This document shows positions 22,810 through 31,088 of a DNA stretch of 38,331 nt, in pieces. The position numbers and the translations under genes are program-made. Position 1 is the first letter of the stretch, and each line of letters begins with the position of its first letter. Origin of the DNA: an uncultured Eubacterium sp. (GTDB taxonomy: Bacteria; Bacillota; Clostridia; Lachnospirales; Lachnospiraceae); assembly GCA_958446835.1 (NCBI GenBank), contig CAUCXT010000029.1, forward strand, positions 1-38,331, given 5' to 3'. The notes under the pieces are model-generated. The model did not search any database. It had not been told where the DNA came from and saw only the letters and a program-made list of their open reading frames with translations.

Positions 22810-23721
22810 TTAACTTCTCTTATTGTGTTTCAATATGCTGCTAAAGAAATTACCAATACCTTTTTTCTCTTTAGTATCGTGAACGGGTTCAACTACTCCA
22901 ATAAGCTTATTCATGACCTGTTCGTATGATTTCGCCGCCGCAGCAGCAGGATAAGCCTTCACAACCGGTGACTGTTTCATAATAGCCTTGACAACAAATT
23001 CATCTGTTGGAATACTTCCAAGATATTCAATCTTAAATTTCAAAAACCGCTCAACCACAGTAGAAAGCTTTTCATACATATTCGGTCCGTCATTCGCAGA
23101 CAATGTCCTGTTTCCAAGAAGCATTATTCTTGTATTGTTCTTGTCAAAGCCTTCAAACATGCTCAGCGCCTTTAAAAGCGCGTATGAATCCGTTATCGAA
23201 GTAGGCTCCGGCGTCGCTACAAGGATAACCTCAGGGCTTGCCGCAACGAACTCAAGTACGCTGCTGGAAATCCCGGCGCCTGTATCGACAATTATCACAT
23301 CTGCAAGGCTGTCCAATTCCGAAAGCTTTCCAACCAGCCTTCTGACCTCTTCCTTGTCAAGATCACCAAGCTTTGCAATTCCCGAACCTCCCGACACAAA
23401 CATAACCCCTTCAGGGCCTTCACATATAATCTCATTTATCTCTTTTCCCTTGAGCATTAAATCCGCAAGAGTGTACTGAGGTATTGCTCCAAACATAACT
23501 TCTATATTGGCAAGTCCGAAATCCGCATCAAAAATAATCACCCTCTTGCCCATTTTTCTAAATAAAAGAGCCAGATTAATTGAACAGCTTGACTTTCCAA
23601 CGCCACCTTTGCCGCTGGTAACCGTAATAATTCGTGCATGATGTTGTGCTTCGGTATTGTCCGGCTGACCGGTTTTATTCTGCTGCTGTACAATCTGTCT
23701 CAATCTTTCAGCCTGATCCAT
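22810..23721 (-). CDS. flhG: Flagellar number/placement ATPase FlhG (YlxH, MinD-like)
   Basis: The 303-residue product is a MinD/ParA-type ATPase. The deviant Walker A is TSGKGGVGKSS (about 35-45). The switch motifs are FDADFGLANIEVMFG and IIVDTGAGISSSVLEF. An N-terminal DQAERLRQIV segment resembles the FlhF-activating peptide. FlhG controls flagellar number and placement, stimulates FlhF GTPase and helps C-ring assembly. It directly follows flhF, as in most motile Firmicutes. Length is typical. Confidence 0.95.
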   Translation of the reverse strand: MDQAERLRQIVQQQNKTGQPDNTEAQHHARIITVTSGKGGVGKSSCSINLALLFRKMGKRVIIFDADFGLANIEVMFGAIPQYTLADLMLKGKEINEIICEGPEGVMFVSGGSGIAKLGDLDKEEVRRLVGKLSELDSLADVIIVDTGAGISSSVLEFVAASPEVILVATPEPTSITDSYALLKALSMFEGFDKNNTRIMLLGNRTLSANDGPNMYEKLSTVVERFLKFKIEYLGSIPTDEFVVKAIMKQSPVVKAYPAAAAAKSYEQVMNKLIGVVEPVHDTKEKKGIGNFFSSILKHNKRS

Positions 23722-23762
23722 AGGTACTCTCCTCCAATGATTTATTCATATTCAGGCCAATG

Positions 23763-24998
23763 TTAATTCTCACTGTCCTTTACTTCACCGCTTATAAGAC
23801 GTTTTGCCAGATCCTGCACATCGACAACCGAAATATCCTCCGGAACAGCCTGCCCACTTGTTACATACGAAAGTGGCGCTCCAGTGTGTATCCTTATATT
23901 GAGTATATTTCCGTATGCATTAGTCTCATCAAGTTTTGTGAACAATAGCCTGAAATCTTTAATATCCTTATATGCATCTGTTATATTTAAAAGATCCCTA
24001 TACTTGGTGGTAGCACTCATTACAAGATACTTTTCGATATTTATATCTAGTTCCGCCTTCTCGGTGACTTCAAGCAGCTGTTCAAGCTCGCCTAACTGTT
24101 CCGTATTCCTGTGGGAACGTCCTGCTGTGTCTATCAGTATTAAGTCGTAATCGCTATACTTTTTTATAGCCTCCACAAGCTCTTCCGGGGTAAAAATTAC
24201 TGAAACAGGAACATCAAGTATTCCTGCATAAGTATTAAGCTGCTCTACCGCCGCAATCCTATATGTATCGGCAGTTATCAGAGCCACCTTCAGTCCCTTA
24301 TTAAGCTTGAACTCAGAGGCGAGCTTGGCAATAGTTGTTGTCTTTCCGACACCTGTCGGTCCAAGGAAGAAAACAGCAGTTCTGCCATTATCCGTATTGA
24401 CAGCCTCCGGTTCTCCAAGCTTAAGTATTATCTTCTGGTATATCGCTGAAATTATATTGTCAATATTAGACTCTTTTTTCAGTGATGTATCAATATCTTC
24501 TATAATCATATTGGCAACCTTTTCATCGACCTCAGACTCAATAAGCTTACTATATATCATCCTAAGGTACTTGATATTGCCATTTTCTTTATTTTCCGCA
24601 GCCGCACTGCTTTCCTTGGTATCTTCAACAGCCTTTTCGGCTCTTATCCTGTCATCCTCGTTTTTCTTTATCTGGTCAGCCAAGAGATTCTGCAGGGTGT
24701 CAAGCTTCTTCTCTATTGACGCCTCTGTGAGCGAACCGGATGCCGAATAATCACGTCTCTCGCTTGCACCTTGGATAAATGGTCTTGTCTCCGGTGCAGG
24801 TGCCTTGGGCGCTACAATCTGGTTTTCTTTCTCATCAAGTGCTGCCGTTATCTCAACAAAATCTTTTTTGAACAGCCGTGCAATTCCTCTTTGTTTAACA
24901 GTCTTAACATTCAGAACCACCGCACCTGATCCAAGTTCTTCCCTTGCCTTAAGCACCGCATCTGTTTCAGTTGCCGCTGTATATTTCTTTACTATCAT
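23763..24998 (-). CDS. flhF: Flagellar SRP-type GTPase FlhF
   Basis: The 411-residue product has the FlhF layout: a basic B domain (1-130), an N domain (about 140-205), and an SRP-family GTPase G domain. Motifs include GPTGVGKTTTIAKLA (213-227), TADTYRIAAVEQL, DTAGRSHRN and TKLDETNAYGN. It places new flagella at the membrane and works with FlhG. The flhA stop is followed directly by this ATG (TAAATG), so translation is probably coupled. Confidence 0.96.
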   Translation of the reverse strand: MIVKKYTAATETDAVLKAREELGSGAVVLNVKTVKQRGIARLFKKDFVEITAALDEKENQIVAPKAPAPETRPFIQGASERRDYSASGSLTEASIEKKLDTLQNLLADQIKKNEDDRIRAEKAVEDTKESSAAAENKENGNIKYLRMIYSKLIESEVDEKVANMIIEDIDTSLKKESNIDNIISAIYQKIILKLGEPEAVNTDNGRTAVFFLGPTGVGKTTTIAKLASEFKLNKGLKVALITADTYRIAAVEQLNTYAGILDVPVSVIFTPEELVEAIKKYSDYDLILIDTAGRSHRNTEQLGELEQLLEVTEKAELDINIEKYLVMSATTKYRDLLNITDAYKDIKDFRLLFTKLDETNAYGNILNIRIHTGAPLSYVTSGQAVPEDISVVDVQDLAKRLISGEVKDSEN

Positions 24999-27032
24999 TT
25001 ATGCTGTCACCATCCCTACTGATTGTAATTCAACATTCGACTCTATTTCATTGTAAGATACAACTGTCAAATCCTTCACATAATCGTTAATCATTTTTTT
25101 GAAATATATTCTGACAATCGGTGATGTGATAATTATAGGCATCTTACCCATATTCTCAAGCTTTTCAACCTCCTGTTTTACAGAATCCACAATCTTCTGG
25201 ATTCTGTCAGGCGCCAATGTAAGGTATGCTCCCTGCTCCGTCTGCTTGACAGCGCCCATTATCTCCTGCTCAACAGTCGGGTCAAGTGTCACCACACTTG
25301 TAGTGTCATTACCTGAAAAATACTTATTGGAAATAGCTCTCTTAAGGCTCTGTCTTGCATACTCAGTAAGTATATCCGGATCATGTGTTGTCGCGGCATG
25401 GTCTGCTAAGGTTTCAAATATAGTCAGCAAATCTCTAATGGAAATGCCCTCCTCAAGAAGGTTCTGAAGCACCTTCTGAATATCTCCGACACCCATAAGC
25501 TTCGGAACAAGTTCCTCGACAAGAGTCGGATTGTTCTCCTTAAGATTGTTGATAAGATTCTGAGTATCCTGTCTTGTGAGAAGCTCAGCAATATGCGAAC
25601 GTACAACCTCTGTGAGGTGTGTTGCAATGATTGAAGGCGGGTCAACTACCGTGTAACCAAGTGACTCGGCACGTTCTCTCTGTCCCTCAGTAATCCAGAT
25701 AGCCGGCAGATGGAATGAAGGCTCAAATGTCGGAATACCGGTAATCTCCTCCTCAACATATCCCGGATTCATTGCCATATAGTGATCGAAAAGAATCTCT
25801 CCCTCGCTCACCTGTATGCCCTTAATCTTTATAATATATTGATTCGGATTGAGCTGTATGTTATCCCTCAATCGAATAATCGGCACTACCGTACCAAGTT
25901 CAATCGCAATCTGCCTTCTTATCATTACAACTCGGTCAAGAAGGTCTCCTCCCTGATTGGCATCGGCAAGAGGAATAATTCCATAACCGAATTCAAGTTC
26001 GATCGGGTCAACCTGTAAAAGTGAAGTGACATTCTCCGGCTTTCGGATTTCATTTGCCTCCTCATCTGCCGAATCCGCCTCCTGCTCGATCGCACCTATA
26101 TCCTGCTTCTTTTTCTGTATATTGCCCCACACAATGAGCAAAACACCGAATGGAATAAAAATATACCAAGGCAGAGGTGTGACAACACCAAGGAATATCA
26201 TCGCTCCACCAACCATGAAGAATGCCTTAGGCATTGAGAAAAGCTCTTCGACAAGCTCCTGTGTGAGATCCTTGTCCTTCGTAGCCTTGGTGATAATGAT
26301 ACCTGTTGATAAGGATATAAGCAGTGATGGAATCTGGCTTACAAGACCATCACCGATTGTAAGAATGGTATATGTAGTGAGGGCGTCATTGATACTCATT
26401 CCCTTTCTCATAACACCCATGATGATACCACCGACAATATTAACTACAGTGATAATAAGACCCGCTGTGGCATCTCCCTTAACATACTTCGTAGCACCGT
26501 CCATCGCTCCGAAGAAGGATGATTCCTGCTGCAGCTTCTCTCTTCTTAGCATTGCTTCCTTGTCACTGATTGCTCCTGTGTTGAGATCTGCATCAATTGC
26601 CATCTGTTTACCGGGCATGGCATCAAGTGTGAATCTTGCTGTTACCTCGGCAACTCTCTCAGTACCTTTATTGATAACCATGAACTGAACCAGAATAAGG
26701 ATAAGGAATACTATGATACCTATTACCAGATCATTTCCACCAACGAACTCACCGAATACCCTTACCACATTACCCGGATCTCCTGTACCTAAAATAAGCT
26801 TGGTTGAAGACACGTTAAGCGAGATTCTGAATATGGTTGTGAAAAGCAGGATTGTTGGAAAAGCCTGCATGTCAAGCGGCTCCTTCGAAAACAGCGCCAT
26901 AAACAAAATTACAAGTGCAACTGCCATATTAAATGCAAGAAGTACATCAAGCAATGCACTCGGAACCGATATTATAAGAAAAACAATGGCTGCAAGAATA
27001 TATAATCCTACAAACAAATCTGATTTTTTCAT
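24999..27032 (-). CDS. flhA: Flagellar type III export gate protein FlhA
   Basis: The 677-residue product has about eight membrane helices in its N-terminal half, including the FHIPEP-family segment FGEFVGGNDLVIGIIVFLIL and the cytoplasmic loop RFTLDAMPGKQMAIDADLNT. A large cytoplasmic domain (about 330-677) forms the nonameric ring that docks export substrates and chaperones (for example DPPSIIATHLTEVVRSH). It follows flhB and precedes flhF. A Gly/Glu-rich linker joins the halves. Length and order are standard. Confidence 0.97.
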   Translation of the reverse strand: MKKSDLFVGLYILAAIVFLIISVPSALLDVLLAFNMAVALVILFMALFSKEPLDMQAFPTILLFTTIFRISLNVSSTKLILGTGDPGNVVRVFGEFVGGNDLVIGIIVFLILILVQFMVINKGTERVAEVTARFTLDAMPGKQMAIDADLNTGAISDKEAMLRREKLQQESSFFGAMDGATKYVKGDATAGLIITVVNIVGGIIMGVMRKGMSINDALTTYTILTIGDGLVSQIPSLLISLSTGIIITKATKDKDLTQELVEELFSMPKAFFMVGGAMIFLGVVTPLPWYIFIPFGVLLIVWGNIQKKKQDIGAIEQEADSADEEANEIRKPENVTSLLQVDPIELEFGYGIIPLADANQGGDLLDRVVMIRRQIAIELGTVVPIIRLRDNIQLNPNQYIIKIKGIQVSEGEILFDHYMAMNPGYVEEEITGIPTFEPSFHLPAIWITEGQRERAESLGYTVVDPPSIIATHLTEVVRSHIAELLTRQDTQNLINNLKENNPTLVEELVPKLMGVGDIQKVLQNLLEEGISIRDLLTIFETLADHAATTHDPDILTEYARQSLKRAISNKYFSGNDTTSVVTLDPTVEQEIMGAVKQTEQGAYLTLAPDRIQKIVDSVKQEVEKLENMGKMPIIITSPIVRIYFKKMINDYVKDLTVVSYNEIESNVELQSVGMVTA

Positions 27033-27067
27033 GTTTTCTACCTTTCACCAGCTAAGAACTTTTTTGA

Positions 27068-28249
27068 TTATGTCCTTTTATTCTTAATATTATATACAAA
27101 TGCCAAAACTTCTGCAACTGCCTGATAAAGTTCCGGTGGAATTTCCTCATCTAATTCTACATTATAGTACAGCATACGCGCAAGAGGTTTGTTCTCAACA
27201 ATCTCAATATTGTTTTCTCTTGCCGCCTCCTTAATCTTAGCCGCAAGATAATCCTCTCCTTTTGCTATAACAACAGGTGCTTTTCCCTTATTCTGCTCAT
27301 ATTTCAGCGCAACCGCAAAATGAGTCGGGTTCGTGATAACCACATCCGCCTCCGGGACAGCCTGCATCATTCGTCTTCTTGACGCCTCAGACATCTTCTG
27401 TCGTATCTTATTCTTGACCTCAGGATTTCCTTCTGCATTCTTCCATTCATCCTTGACTTCCTGCTTGGTCATCATCATGTCTTTTCTAAATTTATGTTTT
27501 TCAAATGCGTAATCAGCTATACCGATTATAACATATATAACACATATAACTGTACCGATATCGAATATTATGTCTCCTAAGAGCATAATCGCAGAAATCA
27601 ATGGAATGTCATACAGCTTATATATGTCCGCCCTTCTTGACTTGAGCTTATTATAAACCACAATAAATATTACTACAAGTATCACAATCTGTTTAATCAG
27701 TGAAACAATGGTTCTCACTGAAAACATCCTCTTGATACCGTTTATCGGATTGAACTTACTGAGCTTTGGCTGAAGCGGCTTTGAAGTAGGTTTCCATTTT
27801 ACCTGCGCAAGCTCAATAGCTATAGCCGTAATAAATCCGACTCCAAAAAAGGGAATCATCAATTTCAACATATCAAGCGCAGCAGACTGAATAAGTGCTA
27901 TAGTATACTGCATATTGTACTCGCCGTGGGTAGATGTAAAAAGATCTCCTATCTGTGTGTAGTTCTTATTGAAACACTCAATAAAGCCCTCACCCATGCT
28001 TCCCACAGTGAATCTTAAAATCATAAACAGGACAAGAAGCATAACTGAGGATGTCAGATCCTTTCCCTTAGCTACCTGCCCTTCCTTTCTGGCATCGGAA
28101 AGCTTCTTCTCAGTAGGCTCCTCAGTCTTTTCTCCACCCGGTCCGTCCTTGGCAAAAAACTGTAAAGAAAAAGCCGGACTTTTAATGTCTAGACCATTTT
28201 TTCTTCCATAAGATGTCATATCTGTATATTGTCTTTTATGTCCAAACAT
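27068..28249 (-). CDS. flhB: Flagellar export switch protein FlhB
   Basis: The 393-residue product has four membrane helices and the autocleaved cytoplasmic domain with NPTH (307-310) that switches export from hook to filament substrates. The conserved start of the family, GGEKTEEPTEKKLSDARKEG, begins only at about residue 38. The preceding extension contains a SLQFFAKD stretch seen in other clostridial FlhB proteins. The ATG at 28249 lies just after the fliR stop; an alternative GTG at 28255 overlaps that stop. Both are weakly supported by a Shine-Dalgarno sequence, and translation is probably coupled to fliR. Confidence 0.93.
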   Translation of the reverse strand: MFGHKRQYTDMTSYGRKNGLDIKSPAFSLQFFAKDGPGGEKTEEPTEKKLSDARKEGQVAKGKDLTSSVMLLVLFMILRFTVGSMGEGFIECFNKNYTQIGDLFTSTHGEYNMQYTIALIQSAALDMLKLMIPFFGVGFITAIAIELAQVKWKPTSKPLQPKLSKFNPINGIKRMFSVRTIVSLIKQIVILVVIFIVVYNKLKSRRADIYKLYDIPLISAIMLLGDIIFDIGTVICVIYVIIGIADYAFEKHKFRKDMMMTKQEVKDEWKNAEGNPEVKNKIRQKMSEASRRRMMQAVPEADVVITNPTHFAVALKYEQNKGKAPVVIAKGEDYLAAKIKEAARENNIEIVENKPLARMLYYNVELDEEIPPELYQAVAEVLAFVYNIKNKRT

Positions 28250-28251
28250 CT

Positions 28252-29037
28252 TCACCCGGCATACATTCCTTTCACTATATCCACAATATTTCCCTTAATC
28301 GCTTCCATCAAGAAATTAGATACCGACGGAAGTAACGAAACCGTCAAATACATAACAAACAAACCAACCAGAATCTTCATCTGCATTCCTATTGCAAACA
28401 TATTCATCTGTGGTGCAATCTTCGACATGATACCCAGTATACAGCTCATAAGTGTAAGTGTGATAAACACAGGGAGTGCTATTCTGAATCCAATCACAAA
28501 ATAATCGGCAACAAATCCTATCACCGTGTTATACATCGTCGGTTTTAATACCGCAGCGCCCACAGGAATAACAGTATATGTGTCCACAATCGCCTGAATC
28601 AAAAATCTGTGAAGCCCCGAAACCATCATCAACAGCAATACAACATAATAGTACAATTGTCCCGATAGATTGACCTGCATTTTGGTAGCCGGGTCATACA
28701 TGGTAGCCATAGACAAACCGATATTCACATCAATTATATGACCTGCAAAATGAATCGCCTGTATACAAAGATTTGCACAAAAACCAATCGAAAGCCCGAC
28801 AATTGATTCCTTAAGCACCAGAATCGCATATCCTATCACTCCATCATACGAATAACTTTGTTCCGGAAATACACACATAATAATATAGGATAAAAAGACT
28901 GCAAGCCCAATCTTGGTTCTTGCCGGAACATTACTCATTGAAAAGAACGGCGCTGTATATAAAAAGCTTGCCACTCGTACCAATATTAATAAATATAATT
29001 CCCACTGTGTAAACAGTACATCCGCATTTATTGTCAT
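28252..29037 (-). CDS. fliR: Flagellar export gate protein FliR
   Basis: The 261-residue product has about six hydrophobic helices and family features such as FLYTAPFFSMSNVPARTKIG (about 26-45) and KESIVGLSIGFCANLCIQAI (about 83-102), with a hydrophobic C-terminal region. With FliP and FliQ it forms the helical export gate of the flagellar type III system. It stands between fliQ and flhB, and its stop overlaps or abuts the flhB start. Length and order are typical. Confidence 0.95.
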   Translation of the reverse strand: MTINADVLFTQWELYLLILVRVASFLYTAPFFSMSNVPARTKIGLAVFLSYIIMCVFPEQSYSYDGVIGYAILVLKESIVGLSIGFCANLCIQAIHFAGHIIDVNIGLSMATMYDPATKMQVNLSGQLYYYVVLLLMMVSGLHRFLIQAIVDTYTVIPVGAAVLKPTMYNTVIGFVADYFVIGFRIALPVFITLTLMSCILGIMSKIAPQMNMFAIGMQMKILVGLFVMYLTVSLLPSVSNFLMEAIKGNIVDIVKGMYAG

Positions 29038-29081
29038 AAATCTTCATTCTCCACTATGGCATATTCACAAATTCATCAGAA

Positions 29082-29354
29082 TCAAAATCCACATAGCGCA
29101 TTAAATGAACCCCATAAATCATTCATAAAATCAGTAAGATTGTTTCCGATCCAGCCTGCAAGGAGCATAAGAGTCAGGAAAACAGCTAAAATTTTCGGTA
29201 CAAATGTAAGCGTCTGCTCCTGAATTGAAGTTATAGTCTGGAATATACTTATTATAAGTCCCACAATCAATGAAACCAAAAGAAGCGGAGCAGAACATTT
29301 AATTACAAGAAAAAGTGCTTCACGCATTATATCTATAACCTGCTGTTGAGTCAT
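29082..29354 (-). CDS. fliQ: Flagellar export gate protein FliQ
   Basis: The 90-residue product begins MTQQQVIDIMREALFLVIKC and has two membrane helices (about 15-37 and 52-72), with the family segment LIVGLIISIFQTITSIQEQT between them. AGAGGG lies just before the ATG at 29354; a 13-residue upstream extension would overlap this site and is rejected. It assembles with FliP and FliR. A hairpin lies in the gap after fliP. Confidence 0.95.
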   Translation of the reverse strand: MTQQQVIDIMREALFLVIKCSAPLLLVSLIVGLIISIFQTITSIQEQTLTFVPKILAVFLTLMLLAGWIGNNLTDFMNDLWGSFNALCGF

Positions 29355-29386
29355 TTTAACCCTCTTTTCTCTAAATATCAAATCAG

Positions 29387-29404
29387 CCCCCACCTAAGTG
29401 GAGG
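29387..29404 (-). other. Hairpin between fliP and fliQ
   Basis: On the - strand CCTCCAC and GTGGGGG pair around a TTAG loop (one G-U pair). No T-tract follows, so it is not a terminator. It lies about 32 bases before the fliQ ATG and could affect mRNA stability or fliQ translation. Confidence 0.5.
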
Positions 29405-29426
29405 CAGTATCTAGCGTACCATTATT

Positions 29427-30263
29427 CTAATGATAGAATGTCTTTACAAGATTGCCGATAACCAGATTCCAGCCGTCTGCTATAACAAACAGCAGAATCT
29501 TAAAAGGCATCGAAATAGTGGTCGGCGGAAGCATCATCATACCCATTGACATCAAGGTAGAAGCAACAACCATATCAATTACGATGAATGGTATGTATAT
29601 AACAAATCCAATTATAAATGCTGTTCTAAGCTCACTTACAATAAAGCTTGGAATGAGCACTGAAGTCGGAATATCATCCTCAGATGTAACGTCCTGTGTA
29701 CCTGCAATCTCAAGGAACATCTTTAAATCCTTCTTGCTTGTCTGTCCCAACATGAAGGTTCTTATAGGCTCCATTCCCTTTTCGAATGCTTCCTCAGCCT
29801 TAATCTCTCCTGCCGATAAAGGCTTAATCGCATCATTATACACAGTATTAAATGTAGGTGCCATAATAAAAAACGTCAAAAATAATGCAAGTCCTACAAT
29901 TATCTGATTTGGTGGAACTGTCTGCGTGTTAAGAGCTGCTCTCGTAAAATGCAGAACTATAACTATTCTTGTAAATGATGTCAACATTATAAGAATGGAC
30001 GGTGCAAGTGAAATAACTGTAAGTATGGCAAGCATCTGCAATACACTCGCCATATTCTCATCACCGGCTGCCACTCCTATAGTCAGGAGATTATGATCCG
30101 TAGACGCTGTGGTCTGCTCCTCACCTCCAGTGTTACTGGTAATGTTGGTGTCCTCAGCAGCATAGACAGACCTTTCTGAATTCATAAGCAGAATCATAAA
30201 AACGATAGTGAAGAGCATCACAAATCTCAATGCATTCTTCTTAAAATTCTTTCTAGTGTACAT
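29427..30263 (-). CDS. fliP: Flagellar export gate protein FliP
   Basis: The 278-residue product has a cleavable-looking signal sequence (about 10-35) and a short variable segment. The family core includes SLAPSILIMLTSFTRIVIVL (about 95-114), ALNTQTVPPNQIIVGLALFL, a cytoplasmic loop with FMLGQTSKKDL, and the C-terminal MGMMMLPPTTISMPFKILLF. It forms the central export gate with FliQ and FliR. It follows fliO after 6 bases. Length is normal for a FliP precursor. Confidence 0.96.
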   Translation of the reverse strand: MYTRKNFKKNALRFVMLFTIVFMILLMNSERSVYAAEDTNITSNTGGEEQTTASTDHNLLTIGVAAGDENMASVLQMLAILTVISLAPSILIMLTSFTRIVIVLHFTRAALNTQTVPPNQIIVGLALFLTFFIMAPTFNTVYNDAIKPLSAGEIKAEEAFEKGMEPIRTFMLGQTSKKDLKMFLEIAGTQDVTSEDDIPTSVLIPSFIVSELRTAFIIGFVIYIPFIVIDMVVASTLMSMGMMMLPPTTISMPFKILLFVIADGWNLVIGNLVKTFYH

Positions 30264-30269
30264 ATATCC

Positions 30270-30644
30270 CTACCTGTCTTCCTGCTTATCTTCCTGCTCT
30301 TTTTTTCTGAATCGGTTGAGAATATTCTCAAATTTCTCACCGGTGATTTCCTTCTGCTCTATAACAATATCATCACTGTTAATTTCCCCTAAGAGAGTCA
30401 CTGTATCCTTGCACACTGCAATTGCAAAATATTTATCACCGGTACGAACAATCTGAATCAGCTTATTCTGTGAAAGACGCATTGTATCGATAATCTGTAT
30501 ATTAGTACCTGATAAATGTCCCTTCTGATAATTACCGATAAACCTTGTTGTAAAATACGTCATCACGAGTACAATAATAAACAGCACTGCAACAGTTATT
30601 AACTGCACAATGCCATTTACCCCTGTAAGAACTGTAAGGTACAA
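30270..30644 (-). CDS. fliO: Flagellar biosynthesis protein FliO
   Basis: The 124-residue product has one membrane helix (about 12-32) and a cytoplasmic FliO/FliZ-type domain (NIQIIDTMRLSQNKLIQIVR, about 48-67), ending in a charged RFRKKEQEDKQEDR tail. FliO is a scaffold for FliP assembly. The start at 30644 is a TTG one base after the cheY stop and has a TAGG-type site within the cheY 3' end. A GTG 12 codons later is possible. It sits immediately upstream of fliP, as expected. Confidence 0.88.
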   Translation of the reverse strand: MYLTVLTGVNGIVQLITVAVLFIIVLVMTYFTTRFIGNYQKGHLSGTNIQIIDTMRLSQNKLIQIVRTGDKYFAIAVCKDTVTLLGEINSDDIVIEQKEITGEKFENILNRFRKKEQEDKQEDR

Positions 30645-30645
30645 A

Positions 30646-31008
30646 CTAACCTACTACCTTTCTGACAGCCTCAAGAACTCTATCCTGCTGGAAAGGCTTA
30701 ACAATAAAGTCCTTAGCTCCCGACTGGATAGATTCAATAACCATTGCCTGCTGTCCCATAGCTGAACACATGATAACGGTTGCTGAAGGGTCGGCAGCCT
30801 TGATTGCCTTAAGAGCCTGAATACCATCCATCTCAGGCATGGTAATGTCCATAAGAACAAGATCCGGCTTAAGTTCCTGATACTTCTCAACAGCCTTAGC
30901 TCCATTCTCAGCTTCGCCAACTACGTTGTAACCGTTCTTTGTAAGAATGTCCTTAATCATCATTCTCATAAATGCTGCGTCATCGCAAATTAATATATTC
31001 TTTGCCAT
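30646..31008 (-). CDS. cheY: Chemotaxis response regulator CheY
   Basis: The 120-residue single receiver domain has the acidic pair D9-D10, phosphorylation site D54 (VLMDITMPEMDG), S82 and K104 (VKPFQ). Phosphorylated CheY binds the switch proteins FliM and FliY to change motor rotation. GAGGAG precedes the ATG. It lies between fliY and fliO, the Bacillus position. A probable internal promoter lies just upstream. Confidence 0.96.
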   Translation of the reverse strand: MAKNILICDDAAFMRMMIKDILTKNGYNVVGEAENGAKAVEKYQELKPDLVLMDITMPEMDGIQALKAIKAADPSATVIMCSAMGQQAMVIESIQSGAKDFIVKPFQQDRVLEAVRKVVG

Positions 31009-31051
31009 ATAATTTCTCCTCTTGGTAAATAATATTCATAAGTCTGTTACT

Positions 31052-31081
31052 ATTATACTATAAAGTAATCAGATTTGTATA
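31052..31081 (-). promoter_or_regulatory. Possible internal promoter before cheY
   Basis: Leftward, TATACA, 18 bases, then TATAAT (31057-31052) in the 80-base AT-rich gap between fliY and cheY. The -10 is perfect, the -35 has four of six matches and the spacing is one base long. It could give extra CheY apart from the main operon promoter. Confidence 0.4.
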
Positions 31082-31088
31082 CATTTTT

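Noticed and set aside
26026..26688. 220-codon + strand open frame opposite flhA
   Set aside because: It is antisense to the conserved FlhA membrane region; hydrophobic codons read backwards give a false membrane-like frame.
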